NCBI GenBank assembly: GCA_964633465.1
Contig: CAZWGB010000010.1
Coordinates: 1-35,365 of the forward strand
Direction of reading: 5' to 3'
Origin: DTSX01 sp964633465
Lineage (GTDB): Bacteria; Pseudomonadota; Gammaproteobacteria; Steroidobacterales; UBA11654
DNA length: 35,365 nucleotides
Positions within the stretch are counted from its first letter, which is position 1, and every line of letters begins with the position of its first letter. The translations under genes and the position numbers were made by a program. The notes below the pieces were generated by a model that was not told where the DNA came from, did no database searches, and saw nothing but the letters and a program-made list of their open reading frames with translations. Shown here in pieces: positions 8,188 through 16,967 of the stretch.

Positions 8188-8264
8188 CGGGACGTAGCGC
8201 AGCTTGGTAGCGCACCTGAATGGGGTTCAGGGGGTCGGAGGTTCAAATCCTCTCGTCCCGACCA
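8188..8264 (+). tRNA. tRNA-Pro (anticodon GGG)
   Basis: The 77-base cloverleaf has an acceptor stem CGGGACG/CGTCCCG, discriminator A and encoded CCA at 8262-8264. The anticodon stem is CCTGA/TCAGG around the loop ATGGGGT, giving anticodon GGG with G37. The T arm is GGAGG-TTCAAAT-CCTCT. It would read CCC and CCU codons. The gene starts 5 bases after the merR stop and is probably processed from the same transcript. Confidence 0.97.
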
Positions 8265-8285
8265 TGACACTGAGAATAATCCTAT

Positions 8286-8744
8286 CTAATCTTTGGTGTG
8301 GCCGTTAATAACTCTTGATATTTGTCTTCTTGAATACCCTGTATCAGCTGCAATAGCGTCAATAGACCAATTCATTTTATTTAATTCTAGGACTCTAAGA
8401 TGTCGATTTTTGACCGTTTCTGTCCTCTTATTGGTTACTTGGAGTAACTTGTCTATAGATTCTATTAGAATATTGTTATAGGCCTTGTTACTGGATTTTG
8501 AGCAATAATCCCATAGCATCATCAAATTATAACAAGCATCTTCAGCATCGTCTCTAGTTAAGGCTTTTCTAATAAAATGCGTTCTGAAGATAATATGAGA
8601 TGCTTCTTTTAATGCTGGGTCAATTGAGGTTCTGTTTAAAAAGTTTTGTATTGATTTAAGATCTGCATTAACTCCAAATGTTCCAAGCACTAGTCCTGCT
8701 TGAAACTCCAACTCTCTTAGAACATTTTCTACAATATTGTTCAA
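8286..8744 (-). CDS. Hypothetical protein with C-terminal helix-turn-helix
   Basis: I do not recognise the family. The 152-residue protein is predominantly helical. Its C-terminal 30 residues form a resolvase/homeodomain-like helix-turn-helix: WSIDAIAADTGYSRRQISRV at about 126-145. The N-terminal 100 residues show no motif I can name. The predicted start is TTG at 8744 without a clear Shine-Dalgarno, so the true start is uncertain. It lies tail-to-tail with the tRNA-Pro gene, 21 bases from its 3' end, and is transcribed opposite to its neighbours. This is a common place for integrated DNA, though I see no integrase or duplicated tRNA end. It may be a small DNA-binding regulator. Confidence 0.7.
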   Translation of the reverse strand: MNNIVENVLRELEFQAGLVLGTFGVNADLKSIQNFLNRTSIDPALKEASHIIFRTHFIRKALTRDDAEDACYNLMMLWDYCSKSSNKAYNNILIESIDKLLQVTNKRTETVKNRHLRVLELNKMNWSIDAIAADTGYSRRQISRVINGHTKD

Positions 8745-8816
8745 AATAAAATATCAATCTAAATTGTTATTAAAACCATTATAATTATTTAAACAAGATT
8801 TGAACTCAAACATCAA

Positions 8817-9845
8817 ATGAAAAGTAAAAATGTATTCATCATTCTATTAACAGCAGTTAGTCTGCTTTTTGCAATATTAATTACAGATTTTATCCTTCCG
8901 ATATTCTGGGCAATAGTTCTGGCAATCCTATTTAGTCCAATTAACCAGTATTTTGAAAACCTAATAAACAAACCTGCATTAACTAGTTTATGTACAATTA
9001 TTTTAATCTCTCTGCTTGTTTTGGCCCCATGTTTCTTTATTTTAACTGCTGTTGCAGAAGAAGTTCTAATCATTGTTAGGACAATTGAAAGCGGAGAGAT
9101 AAACCTTAATAAGCTCTTAATCTCTGTTTCCCAACTACTCCCAGCATTAACAGAAAGACTCAATGCATTGGGATATGACACCAATACAATAATAGAACAG
9201 CTTAACAACATTGTACTTGGTACCAGTCAATATGCCTTGTCTTTAATTATGAGTACTGGTGAGAATATATTGAGAGTCTTGTTGTTAACATTTGTAATGA
9301 TCTATCTATTATTTTTCTTCCTAAAGGATGGAAATCAAATCATTGCCAAATGTATCAATGTATTTCCTCTTGATGACAATCAAGAAAGATTTTTAATTGA
9401 TAGATTTAGTAGTGTCACCAAAGCTACTGTCAAGGGAACAATTATAGTAGGAGTTGTTCAGGGAACAATTGGTGGTGTTATATTTGCTTTGTTGGGTATT
9501 AAAGCCGCGGTTCTTTGGGGGGTCTTAATGGCTTTTTTTAGTATTCTACCTGGCATTGGGACAGCTATAATTTGGTTCCCAGCTGCTTGTATATTATTCT
9601 TTAGCGGCGCTTGGCTAGAAGCTTTAATTCTCTTATTGGCAGGTTTTTTTATTATTGGTCTAATCGATAATTTCCTCAGACCTTATCTGGTAGGTAAAGA
9701 AACTCAATTACCTGATTATTTAATTCTATTAACTACTCTCGGTGGAGTGAGCTTAGTAGGATTATCTGGATTTGTAATAGGGCCAATAATAGCTGCATTG
9801 TTTATTACATTGTGGTCATTGTTAAAGCTTGATCAAACTAGCTAA
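8817..9845 (+). CDS. AI-2E family transporter (PerM/YdiK-like membrane protein)
   Basis: This 342-residue polytopic inner-membrane protein has about eight hydrophobic segments, two at the N-terminus (LTAVSLLFAILITDFILPIF, then FWAIVLAILFSPINQYFENL) and the rest after residue 150. Family signatures are the GVVQGTIGGVIFALLGIKAA segment, the FSILPGIGTAIIWFPAA loop and DNFLRPYLVGKETQLPDYLI near the C-terminus. Family members include the quorum-signal exporter TqsA and Na+/H+ antiporters, so the substrate cannot be named. No strong ribosome-binding site precedes the ATG. The dehydrogenase gene follows after 10 bases and is probably cotranscribed. Confidence 0.88.
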   Translation: MKSKNVFIILLTAVSLLFAILITDFILPIFWAIVLAILFSPINQYFENLINKPALTSLCTIILISLLVLAPCFFILTAVAEEVLIIVRTIESGEINLNKLLISVSQLLPALTERLNALGYDTNTIIEQLNNIVLGTSQYALSLIMSTGENILRVLLLTFVMIYLLFFFLKDGNQIIAKCINVFPLDDNQERFLIDRFSSVTKATVKGTIIVGVVQGTIGGVIFALLGIKAAVLWGVLMAFFSILPGIGTAIIWFPAACILFFSGAWLEALILLLAGFFIIGLIDNFLRPYLVGKETQLPDYLILLTTLGGVSLVGLSGFVIGPIIAALFITLWSLLKLDQTS

Positions 9846-9855
9846 ATAAAAAAAG

Positions 9856-11277
9856 ATGCTTCAAGAAGAACTACGTATAGTCTTTGAGTCTATTGTAGGT
9901 AGAGAGAACTGTATTACCAATCCTGATATTCTTAGCACTTACCTCGAAGATTGGAGAGGAAAACATGTAGGATATACACCGATTGTTCTACTGCCAAAGT
10001 CTTCAAAAGCAATCTCAGAAATCATAAAAATCTGCTTTGAAAATAATATTGCGGTAATACCTCAGGGAGGCAACACCAGTTTATGTGGTGCCAATATTCC
10101 AAATTCAACAAAGCATCGGATAGAAATTGTCATCAATAGCTCGAAAATGAATCAAATATTAGAATTTGATATCCATAATCAAACTCTGATTGCCCAATCA
10201 GGTTGCGTATTATCAAATATTCAAAAGACAGCTGAAGACCATGGTTTGTTATTCCCATTGAGCATGGGTGCAGAAGGAACTTGTCAGATTGGCGGTAATC
10301 TCTCAACCAATGCAGGAGGAGTGAATGTTTTAAAATATGGAATGAGTAGAGAGCTGGTTATGGGACTGGAAGTAGTTCTTCCAGATGGGAGTATTTTTTC
10401 TGATCTAAAAGGACTCAGAAAAGACAATACAGGATACGATTTGAAGCAATTATTTATTGGCGCTGAAGGGACACTTGGGTTTATAACAGCTGTATGTCTT
10501 AAATTATTTTCATTACCTCAAGGATATACAACCACTTTAGCTGCAGTTGAAAATCCATACAAAGCGATTGACTTGCTAAAAGACGCCAAAACTAGTTTTG
10601 GTGGAAATCTAAGTGCATTTGAAATAATGAATAAAACCAGTATTGAGTGCGTAGAAAAACAAATGACAAATTACAGAATACCATTGGATTCCTCTTATCC
10701 ATGGCAAATACTCATTGAAATGGGCAATTTAAATGCCCAAACCAATGAGGATGAAAGAATGGTCAAGTTTCTAAGCAATGAGCTAGAAAATAATAATATA
10801 CTTGACGCAGTAATTGCCAATAGCGGACAAGAAAGAATAGATTTCTGGAATATCAGACATGCAATTCCTACTTCTAAAAAACTTACTGGACCAGGTGTAA
10901 ATAACGATGTATCTGTCCCAATCAGTAAAATACCTGAATTAGTCAGACAATCAACAGATAAGTTAAATCAGTATTTGGGTGAATCACCTTTATTTATTTA
11001 TGGACATGTCGGTGATGGCAACCTGCATATTACTAAAAACAAACCTGAGGATATGGATATAAAAATATTTGAATCTAAAGCTGACGATATTACCAGGATT
11101 GTTAACGAAACTGCAGTAGACCTTGGTGGATCCTATAGCGGTGAACATGGAATTGGCTTAGTTTTAAAAGAAGACTTTGTGCATTTTTCAGACCCTATAA
11201 AAATTCAATTGATGGAGACTATTAAACGGTCCATTGATCCCAAAAATATTATGAACCCAAACAAGCTCATTGGTTAA
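9856..11277 (+). CDS. FAD-binding oxidoreductase, D-2-hydroxyacid / D-2-hydroxyglutarate dehydrogenase type
   Basis: The 473-residue flavoprotein belongs to the vanillyl-alcohol-oxidase/PCMH fold with a C-terminal FAD-linked oxidase domain. The PCMH FAD-binding half shows PQGGNTSLCGAN (69-80), GGNLSTNAGG and DNTGYDLKQLFIGAEGTLG (about 190-208). The C-terminal half carries GHVGDGNLH (383-391) and GEHGIG (429-434), which hold the metal and substrate carboxylate in D-lactate and D-2-hydroxyglutarate dehydrogenases. The overall pattern is closest to D-2-hydroxyglutarate dehydrogenase, but glycolate or D-lactate activity cannot be excluded. It would pass electrons to quinone or an electron-transfer flavoprotein. 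It lies convergent to the next gene, with only 19 bases between the stops. Confidence 0.88.
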   Translation: MLQEELRIVFESIVGRENCITNPDILSTYLEDWRGKHVGYTPIVLLPKSSKAISEIIKICFENNIAVIPQGGNTSLCGANIPNSTKHRIEIVINSSKMNQILEFDIHNQTLIAQSGCVLSNIQKTAEDHGLLFPLSMGAEGTCQIGGNLSTNAGGVNVLKYGMSRELVMGLEVVLPDGSIFSDLKGLRKDNTGYDLKQLFIGAEGTLGFITAVCLKLFSLPQGYTTTLAAVENPYKAIDLLKDAKTSFGGNLSAFEIMNKTSIECVEKQMTNYRIPLDSSYPWQILIEMGNLNAQTNEDERMVKFLSNELENNNILDAVIANSGQERIDFWNIRHAIPTSKKLTGPGVNNDVSVPISKIPELVRQSTDKLNQYLGESPLFIYGHVGDGNLHITKNKPEDMDIKIFESKADDITRIVNETAVDLGGSYSGEHGIGLVLKEDFVHFSDPIKIQLMETIKRSIDPKNIMNPNKLIG

Positions 11278-11296
11278 AGTATTAGAGATTTAAAAA

Positions 11297-12067
11297 TTAG
11301 ACTTTAAATGAATATTCCTGATTAGGATCCCTTTCATTATTAGGAGGATAATTTTTCCTTTTCTCAGAAAAATATTTCATTCGATAATCGCCATCCGAAA
11401 TTTTATTGTATGTAAGATAAATATTGCATCTTCTTTTATCTGACCTATTGGCGTCAGAACCATGAGGCACATAACTATTAAATAGAATAATATCACCAGC
11501 TTTGGTCTCAATTGGTTTCATTTCAGAACTTGGGATGTCCTGTGCTGTTAATGGCTGCCATAGCGGTGCTGCAAGTCTGTTTATATAATTTCCAGAATGA
11601 TCAAACTCAACACATGCGTTACTTCTATTGCTGTCCTCAACAGCTATCAATACAGAAACATATTCACTTCCATATTCGTCCCATCCAGCCTGAGAGTCTT
11701 GATGCAATAAGTCTGGAGGTGCTCCTGGTGGTTTGAAGTTTATTTTTTCTTTCATCAAAACTGCTGATTCACCAAACAGTTGATTCAATAGAAAGTGAAC
11801 AGATGGGTTGTTTACTATTGACTCTAAATAAGGGCTTGTTTCAATAAATTTTTCTATCCGAATTAATATCATTGACTGATTGTTAGAATCTTGCCCAAAA
11901 GGAGTATCATAGTATTTCATCATACCTCCTTTCTCTGGAATTAATGATTCAAGCCGATTGACTTCATCAAGGATTTTTAGGATCTCATTGACACTGTAAT
12001 ATTGTCTTAAAACTATAAATCCGAGTTTATTAAAATCTAAAATTTCATCTGGGGACAATGTAACCAT
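11297..12067 (-). CDS. Phytanoyl-CoA dioxygenase (PhyH) family Fe(II)/2-oxoglutarate oxygenase
   Basis: The 256-residue soluble protein has the double-stranded beta-helix oxygenase signature. Likely Fe(II) ligands are His122 and Asp124 in LLHQDSQAGWDEY and His202 in NSYVPHGSDANRSDKRR, and Arg212 or Arg213 would bind the 2-oxoglutarate carboxylate. TKAGDIILFNSYVPHGS is a typical PhyH core strand. Family substrates range from phytanoyl-CoA to ectoine and phosphonates, so a specific substrate is not assignable. It is transcribed away from the secreted protein gene at 12194, with a 126-base divergent spacer, and has its own promoter by position. Confidence 0.88.
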   Translation of the reverse strand: MVTLSPDEILDFNKLGFIVLRQYYSVNEILKILDEVNRLESLIPEKGGMMKYYDTPFGQDSNNQSMILIRIEKFIETSPYLESIVNNPSVHFLLNQLFGESAVLMKEKINFKPPGAPPDLLHQDSQAGWDEYGSEYVSVLIAVEDSNRSNACVEFDHSGNYINRLAAPLWQPLTAQDIPSSEMKPIETKAGDIILFNSYVPHGSDANRSDKRRCNIYLTYNKISDGDYRMKYFSEKRKNYPPNNERDPNQEYSFKV

Positions 12068-12100
12068 ATAATTATTATCTCTATTTTCTTATTCTTTTAA

Positions 12101-12125
12101 AACCACTCTTTAAAAGGGGCTGGTT
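12101..12125. other. Imperfect hairpin in the divergent spacer
   Basis: AACCA at 12101-12105 pairs with TGGTT at 12121-12125 around an A/T-rich loop, with A/T runs on both sides. It lies between two divergent genes, where a terminator is not needed. It may be a regulator site or mere AT-rich symmetry. Confidence 0.25.
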
Positions 12126-12193
12126 TAAAAATGATTTTTGTTTTATAAATAAAGACTCTATTTATTTAATGGACATTATTCTTAGGAGGAATT

Positions 12194-12907
12194 ATGAAAA
12201 AAATTATTTTTTTAGTATGTTTACTTACACCTCTCTATCTACAGGCTGACCACCATACAATAGCTAGTCCTGGTGAGGGAGCGTTTAATACAATTATGGT
12301 GCAAGCTGATGATACAGCTAAATACGTTGAATATCTGAGAACTAATCCAGGGCTTTTCAAAGGAGTCGGCGCCACGGCAGCAGGTGTTTGTATAACTAGA
12401 TCAGGAAATGACTATGAAGGCCAAATGTTTGTTTGGAGTGCTTACACAGACTTAGCATCAGCATTGCATGCAAACACAGTATACGATCCGAATAATGCAC
12501 CTTCCGCTCTCGCTAAATTGAGAACTGTAAAATACGGAGTTTCTTGGAAGGGTTTAAAATCATTTAGATTAGATCCAGGCTGGGAAAGAGTACTTAGAAT
12601 AAAAGTTTCACCAGAAAATCTTAATGCCTACGTTGAATCATTAAGGGAACTGGAAACTGCGATTATCAACAGTGGGCATGAAAGCTTCAATATGGGCTTA
12701 TTTGGTCCTTTTGGTGGAGGCGTTCACGAATCCCAAACAATTATGGTCAGGGCGATCTCACCTACGGCTAGGGAGTCAGGTCAAATTGCTGACGAATACT
12801 TTGCTGGTGCTTCTTGGGGTCGTATATGGGAAAAATCAAGAGCGTTGGTTGACGAAGTAGTTAGTGATACTTATGAAGTATGCGAACAGATCTACACTGC
12901 GGAATAA
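12194..12907 (+). CDS. Secreted protein of unknown function
   Basis: The 237-residue product starts with a clear signal peptide (MKKIIFLVCLLTPLYLQA, cleavage likely before DHH). The mature part seems to hold two similar alpha/beta halves: one around NTIMVQADDTAKYVEYLRT with a following GQMFVWSAYTDLASALHA, and another around RVLRIKVSPENLNAYVESLR with SQTIMVRAISPTARESGQ. This beta-alpha-beta repeat resembles tandem ferredoxin-like (dimeric alpha/beta-barrel) domains, an inference from pattern only. Two Cys lie near VCITRSG and YEVCEQIY. An excellent AGGAGG Shine-Dalgarno precedes the ATG by 5 bases, suggesting strong expression. A hairpin at 12922 ends the gene. It is monocistronic. Confidence 0.8.
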   Translation: MKKIIFLVCLLTPLYLQADHHTIASPGEGAFNTIMVQADDTAKYVEYLRTNPGLFKGVGATAAGVCITRSGNDYEGQMFVWSAYTDLASALHANTVYDPNNAPSALAKLRTVKYGVSWKGLKSFRLDPGWERVLRIKVSPENLNAYVESLRELETAIINSGHESFNMGLFGPFGGGVHESQTIMVRAISPTARESGQIADEYFAGASWGRIWEKSRALVDEVVSDTYEVCEQIYTAE

Positions 12908-12921
12908 TCTTTAAACTATTT

Positions 12922-12957
12922 ATCAAGCAACTCTAACTAAATTTAGGGTTGCTTGAT
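12922..12957. terminator. Hairpin terminator shared by convergent genes
   Basis: ATCAAGCAACTCTAA (12922-12936) pairs with TTAGGGTTGCTTGAT (12943-12957), 15 pairs with one G-U, around a 6-base loop. It sits in the 59-base space between the secreted protein gene (+) and leuB (-), so it can end both transcripts. The U tracts are weak on both sides. Confidence 0.75.
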
Positions 12958-12966
12958 TTATCTCCC

Positions 12967-14031
12967 TTAAGCTTGGAGTATCTTTTTTGTAACTGCTGTT
13001 CCCATTTCCTCAGTGGAAACATAGCCACTTTCAGTTAAATCTTTGGTCAGAATACCATCCTCAATAACCCTAGAAACCGATTGTTCTATAACTTGTGCTT
13101 CTTCTTTCAAGTTAAGCGAGTATTGCAACAACATTGCAGCAGATAATATCGCGCCACAAGGATTGGCGATGCCTTGATTCGCAATATCAGGAGCTGACCC
13201 GTGGATGGGCTCATAAACACCAAAACTATTTTCACCCAAGCAAGCTGAAGGCAACATACCTATGGAACCAGTTAACATGGCTGCCTCATCGGTAAGAATG
13301 TCGCCAAAAAGATTATCAGTTAATATAACGTCAAAATCGGCTGGCCTTGACAACAAATGCATTGTTGCTGCATCAATAAAAATATGTTCAAGCTCCAGTT
13401 CATTGTATTCCTTCGCTATCAGTTCAGTTGTTGTACTTCGCCAGAGCTGAGAGGTGGCCATGACGTTTGCTTTATCAACAGACGTAATTTTTTTTCTTCT
13501 ATTTTGGGCTATATTTGCAGCCACTCTTGCTATTCTTTCTATTTCTAACTTGGAATATTCACAGATATCACTGGCAGATGTATCTGATTTTTTTTTCTCG
13601 CCAAAATAAATCCCACCAGTAAGTTCTCTAACAAAAACCATATCTATATTTTCTAGGTAACGATTTTTTATTGGCGAATTGTCAATTAATTCTCGGTAAG
13701 TCTTAATTGGTCTAATGTTTGCATAAATGCCTAAATCAGCTCTCATTTCCAATAGGCCTTCTTTTTCTGGTCTGACTTTCATATTGGGATCGCTCCACTT
13801 GGGTCCACCGACAGCACCAAGTAGAACTGCATCTGAGTTTTTACATGCCTGTTGTGTTTTTTCAGGGTAGGGCGTTCCAGTCTCATCGATTGCTATGCCA
13901 CCAAATAAAACATCGTCTAATGAAAAATCATGATCAAAGACAGACCCAATAGCTTGAAGGATTTTAACGGCCTCTCGAGTAATTTCTGGACCTACTCCAT
14001 CTCCAGACATAATTGTTATGTTTGCTTTCAT
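12967..14031 (-). CDS. leuB: 3-isopropylmalate dehydrogenase
   Basis: LeuB oxidatively decarboxylates 3-isopropylmalate with NAD+ to 2-oxoisocaproate, the third stage of leucine synthesis. The 354 residues match the family. Markers are MSGDGVGPEI near the N-terminus, LLGAVGGPKW, RADLGIYANIRPI, VRELTGGIYFG, DKANVMATSQLWR, the metal-binding region LTDNLFGDILTDEAAMLTGS and EPIHGSAPDIANQGIANP (NAD loop). It is the last gene of the ilvC-leuA-ilvE-leuC-leuD-leuB operon. Its start overlaps the leuD stop by 4 bases (ATGA), indicating coupled translation. The hairpin at 12922 follows. Confidence 0.97.
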   Translation of the reverse strand: MKANITIMSGDGVGPEITREAVKILQAIGSVFDHDFSLDDVLFGGIAIDETGTPYPEKTQQACKNSDAVLLGAVGGPKWSDPNMKVRPEKEGLLEMRADLGIYANIRPIKTYRELIDNSPIKNRYLENIDMVFVRELTGGIYFGEKKKSDTSASDICEYSKLEIERIARVAANIAQNRRKKITSVDKANVMATSQLWRSTTTELIAKEYNELELEHIFIDAATMHLLSRPADFDVILTDNLFGDILTDEAAMLTGSIGMLPSACLGENSFGVYEPIHGSAPDIANQGIANPCGAILSAAMLLQYSLNLKEEAQVIEQSVSRVIEDGILTKDLTESGYVSTEEMGTAVTKKILQA

Positions 14032-14603
14032 TGTTGTTGATTCTCGTAAGCATTGATTTTTGATTCATGACTCAATATGTAACCCAACTGGTCAACACCG
14101 TGTAAAAGGCAGTATCTAGCAAATGAGTCAATAGGAAAAGAAACAGTTTTGCCGTTTTCCAAGATTATTTCAGTATTCTCTAAATCAACAATCAATTCAG
14201 TTGCTGGGTGTTCCATAAGCCATTCATGGGTTTCTAAATCTACGACTATGGTTATAAGTCCATTTTTTAGTGAATTGTTTTGAAAAATATCTGCAAATGA
14301 TGAACTAATTATTGCTCTGAACCCATAATCTAACAACGACCAAGCAGCATGCTCCCGTGAAGATCCACAACCAAAGTTATTTCCAGTTACCAAAATTCCT
14401 GCATTTATAGACTCAGCTTGATTCAATATAAAATTTTCATTGGGTTTTCCTGATTTATCAAATCGCCAATCAGCAAACAGACACTCGCCAATTCCATCAA
14501 TGGTCTGTCGAGTCAAAAATCGTGCTGGAATGATCTGATCGGTATCAATGTCCTCATTAGGGAGATTTACCGTTTTAGCTGAGAATGTTTTAATTTTTTT
14601 CAT
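14028..14603 (-). CDS. leuD: 3-isopropylmalate dehydratase small subunit
   Basis: LeuD is the swivel-domain partner of LeuC and isomerises 2- to 3-isopropylmalate. The 191 residues are near the family's usual 200. Markers are PNEDIDTDQIIPARFL, the substrate-binding loop GNNFGCGSSREHAAWSL and AIISSSFADIFQNNSLKNGL. Five bases separate its start from the leuC stop, and its end overlaps leuB by 4 bases, so the three genes form a tightly coupled group. Confidence 0.97.
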   Translation of the reverse strand: MKKIKTFSAKTVNLPNEDIDTDQIIPARFLTRQTIDGIGECLFADWRFDKSGKPNENFILNQAESINAGILVTGNNFGCGSSREHAAWSLLDYGFRAIISSSFADIFQNNSLKNGLITIVVDLETHEWLMEHPATELIVDLENTEIILENGKTVSFPIDSFARYCLLHGVDQLGYILSHESKINAYENQQQ

Positions 14604-14608
14604 TTGAT

Positions 14609-16021
14609 CTAAATCTCAAATTGTCTTGGATCTTGAACTGACCCAGTTATTGCAGATGCTGCAGCTGTTTTTGGACTCGCTAAAATAGTTCTTGACCCGG
14701 ACCCTTGTCTTCCCTCAAAATTTCTGTTGCTTGTACTTACAGCCAACTTTCCAGAACCAACCGTATCTCCATTCATACCTAGGCACATAGAACAACCAGA
14801 TTCTCTCCATTCGGCTCCAGATTCTATAAAAATTCTATCAAGTCCTTCTGCTTCAGCTTCAGCTTTAACAGATTGTGAACCAGGCACAATTAGAACTCTC
14901 ATATCTTTTGCAACTTTTCTTCCATCGAGAATTTTTGCTGCATCACGCAAGTCGGATAATCTTGAATTTGTACAACTACCTATAAATACGACATCAATTG
15001 GATGGTTTAACAAAGGCTTACCAGACTCAAAGCGCATATACTCTAGAGCCTTTTTGAAGCTCTGGTTTCCTTTATGATCAGGTATTTCTGACTCTATTGG
15101 CATAACCATTCCAGGGTTTGTACCATAAGTAATCATTGGAGTAAGTACTGAAACATCAATATCTACTTCTTTGTCATATGAAGCTGCTGCATCAGTGTGC
15201 AATTTTCTCCATACCTCCAAAGAACGATCCCATTGTTCTCCTTTTGGACTCATTGGTCTCCCATGTAAATAATCAAAGGTGGTGTTATCAGGAGCAAACA
15301 ATCCTGCACGTGCACCTGCTTCAATGCTCATATTACAAATAGTCATTCGTTGTTCCAAAGTTAGACTTGCAACGGTATTTCCTTTGTATTCAATTACGTG
15401 GCCATTTCCACCACCAACACCTATATCTCCTATTATTTTCAAAATGATATCTTTGGCAGATACTCCTTTATTGAGGTTTCCATTTAGATTAACGGCTAGA
15501 GTACTTGGTTTTCTTTGCAGTAAACATTGAGTTGCTAGTACATGTGCAACCTCTGTAGTTCCGATACCAAATGCCAATGCTCCGAATGCTCCGTGGGTGC
15601 TAGTATGACTATCACCACAAACAATTGTTTTTCCCGGTTGTGTAGCACCTAACTCGGGACCAATAACATGAACAATACCTCTACGCTCACTTTCGAAACC
15701 ATAGAGCTCAATATCAAAATCTTTGCAATTTTGAATCATATCTCTGATTTGTTGAGCAGGACCTTGTTCTGAAACGATTTCAAGATCCTTTAAAGAGCCA
15801 ATAGGGACTGTTGGAGTTGAATGGTCCATAGTAGCCAAAACTTTCTCTGGTGCCCTTACTCTAAGATCATTTTCTCTAAGTAAAGTAAAGGCTTGTGGTG
15901 TGGTTACTTCATGAATCAGATGAAGGTCTATATATAAAACTGCAGGAGTATCTTCGGATTCAGGAACTACAACATGCCGTTCCCAAATTTTATCAAATAA
16001 TGTTTTTGGTGTTGTTTGCAT
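14609..16021 (-). CDS. leuC: 3-isopropylmalate dehydratase large subunit
   Basis: LeuC holds the [4Fe-4S] cluster of isopropylmalate isomerase. At 470 residues it is the normal length. The cluster ligands are visible as Cys350 (CTNSRLSDL), Cys410 and Cys413 (CSMCLGMNGD). Other markers are HLIHEVTTPQAF, the CGDSHTSTHGAFGALAFGIG region and GARAGLFAPDNTTFDYL. It begins 3 bases downstream of the ilvE stop, within the operon. The enzyme's oxygen-sensitive cluster would make leucine synthesis dependent on iron supply. Confidence 0.97.
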   Translation of the reverse strand: MQTTPKTLFDKIWERHVVVPESEDTPAVLYIDLHLIHEVTTPQAFTLLRENDLRVRAPEKVLATMDHSTPTVPIGSLKDLEIVSEQGPAQQIRDMIQNCKDFDIELYGFESERRGIVHVIGPELGATQPGKTIVCGDSHTSTHGAFGALAFGIGTTEVAHVLATQCLLQRKPSTLAVNLNGNLNKGVSAKDIILKIIGDIGVGGGNGHVIEYKGNTVASLTLEQRMTICNMSIEAGARAGLFAPDNTTFDYLHGRPMSPKGEQWDRSLEVWRKLHTDAAASYDKEVDIDVSVLTPMITYGTNPGMVMPIESEIPDHKGNQSFKKALEYMRFESGKPLLNHPIDVVFIGSCTNSRLSDLRDAAKILDGRKVAKDMRVLIVPGSQSVKAEAEAEGLDRIFIESGAEWRESGCSMCLGMNGDTVGSGKLAVSTSNRNFEGRQGSGSRTILASPKTAAASAITGSVQDPRQFEI

Positions 16022-16024
16022 TTT

Positions 16025-16954
16025 TTACTCAACAGATTCCAACCATCCCCATGAATCTTTAGAGGATCCATCAAATAAACCAAAAAAAGCTTTTTGAATT
16101 TCAGCAGTTACTGGTCCTTTTGTACCTGCTCCGATTGTTATTTTATCCACACTCCTAATGGGTGTAATTTCTACAGCGGTACCGGTAAAAAATAATTCAT
16201 CAGCAATGTATAGCTGCTCTCTTGGAATCTTTGTTTCAACAACACCAAGTTTTAAGGATTCCGCTATTTTTATTACCGCGTCTCTAGTGATCCCTTCTAA
16301 AATTGAGGAACTAAGCGGAGGCGTGTAAAGATTTCCGTCTTTAACCATAAAAATATTTTCTCCAGCACCCTCACTTACCATTCCTGAAGAATCTAGAAGT
16401 ATCCCTTCATCGTAACCATTCTGCCTTGCTTCCATAGCAACAAGGGTACCTGTAAGATAATTACCCGATGCTTTTGCCATAAAAGGAACGGTATTTGGAT
16501 TTATTTTATTCCACGATGAAACACATGCATCAACGCCATTATTGAGTGCATCACTGCCCAAATAAGTTCCCCATTCCCAAGCTGCAACAACAACATCAAT
16601 AGCATCTTCATTATGTGCATGCAGACCTAAATCGTCATAACCTCTAAAGGCTATTGGTCTAATATAAGCCCCTTCATTCAAGTCATTTGAACTGACAATA
16701 ATTTTGCATGCATTTTTTAGTTCTTGATGCGAGTAGGGGATATGCATTCGATAAATTTTTGCAGAATTTAGAAGTCTTTTAATATGCTCATCGAGTCTAA
16801 ATATCTTGCAGCCATCATCTGTTCTGTATGCCCTAATGCCTTCAAAAACAGCCGACCCATAATGCAGTGCATAGGTTAAAACGTGAATAGTTGCATCTTC
16901 CCAAGGTACAAGCTTATTATTGAACCATATATTTTTAGTTTGTTTTAATGACAT
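16025..16954 (-). CDS. ilvE: Branched-chain amino acid aminotransferase
   Basis: This fold-type IV, PLP-dependent aminotransferase makes Leu, Ile and Val from their 2-oxo acids with glutamate. Its 309 residues match E. coli IlvE. The N-terminal half has HYGSAVFEGIRAY and PIAFRGYDDLGL. The probable Schiff-base Lys161 lies in FMAKASGNYLTG, and the phosphate-binding stretch includes SEGAGENIFMV, LEGITRDAVI and FFTGTAVEITPIRSV. Its place between leuA and leuC, rather than in an ilvGMEDA cluster, supplies the transamination step for the leucine branch in the same transcript. Confidence 0.95.
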   Translation of the reverse strand: MSLKQTKNIWFNNKLVPWEDATIHVLTYALHYGSAVFEGIRAYRTDDGCKIFRLDEHIKRLLNSAKIYRMHIPYSHQELKNACKIIVSSNDLNEGAYIRPIAFRGYDDLGLHAHNEDAIDVVVAAWEWGTYLGSDALNNGVDACVSSWNKINPNTVPFMAKASGNYLTGTLVAMEARQNGYDEGILLDSSGMVSEGAGENIFMVKDGNLYTPPLSSSILEGITRDAVIKIAESLKLGVVETKIPREQLYIADELFFTGTAVEITPIRSVDKITIGAGTKGPVTAEIQKAFFGLFDGSSKDSWGWLESVE

Positions 16955-16967
16955 GGAATTTACCTAA

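Noticed and set aside
8254..8300. tRNA 3' end as an attachment site with a repeat downstream
   Set aside because: I found no second copy of the tRNA-Pro 3' end and no integrase in the window.
14727..15077. 116-codon plus-strand open frame inside leuC
   Set aside because: It is antisense to a strongly conserved gene with cluster Cys residues and has no ribosome site or recognisable product.
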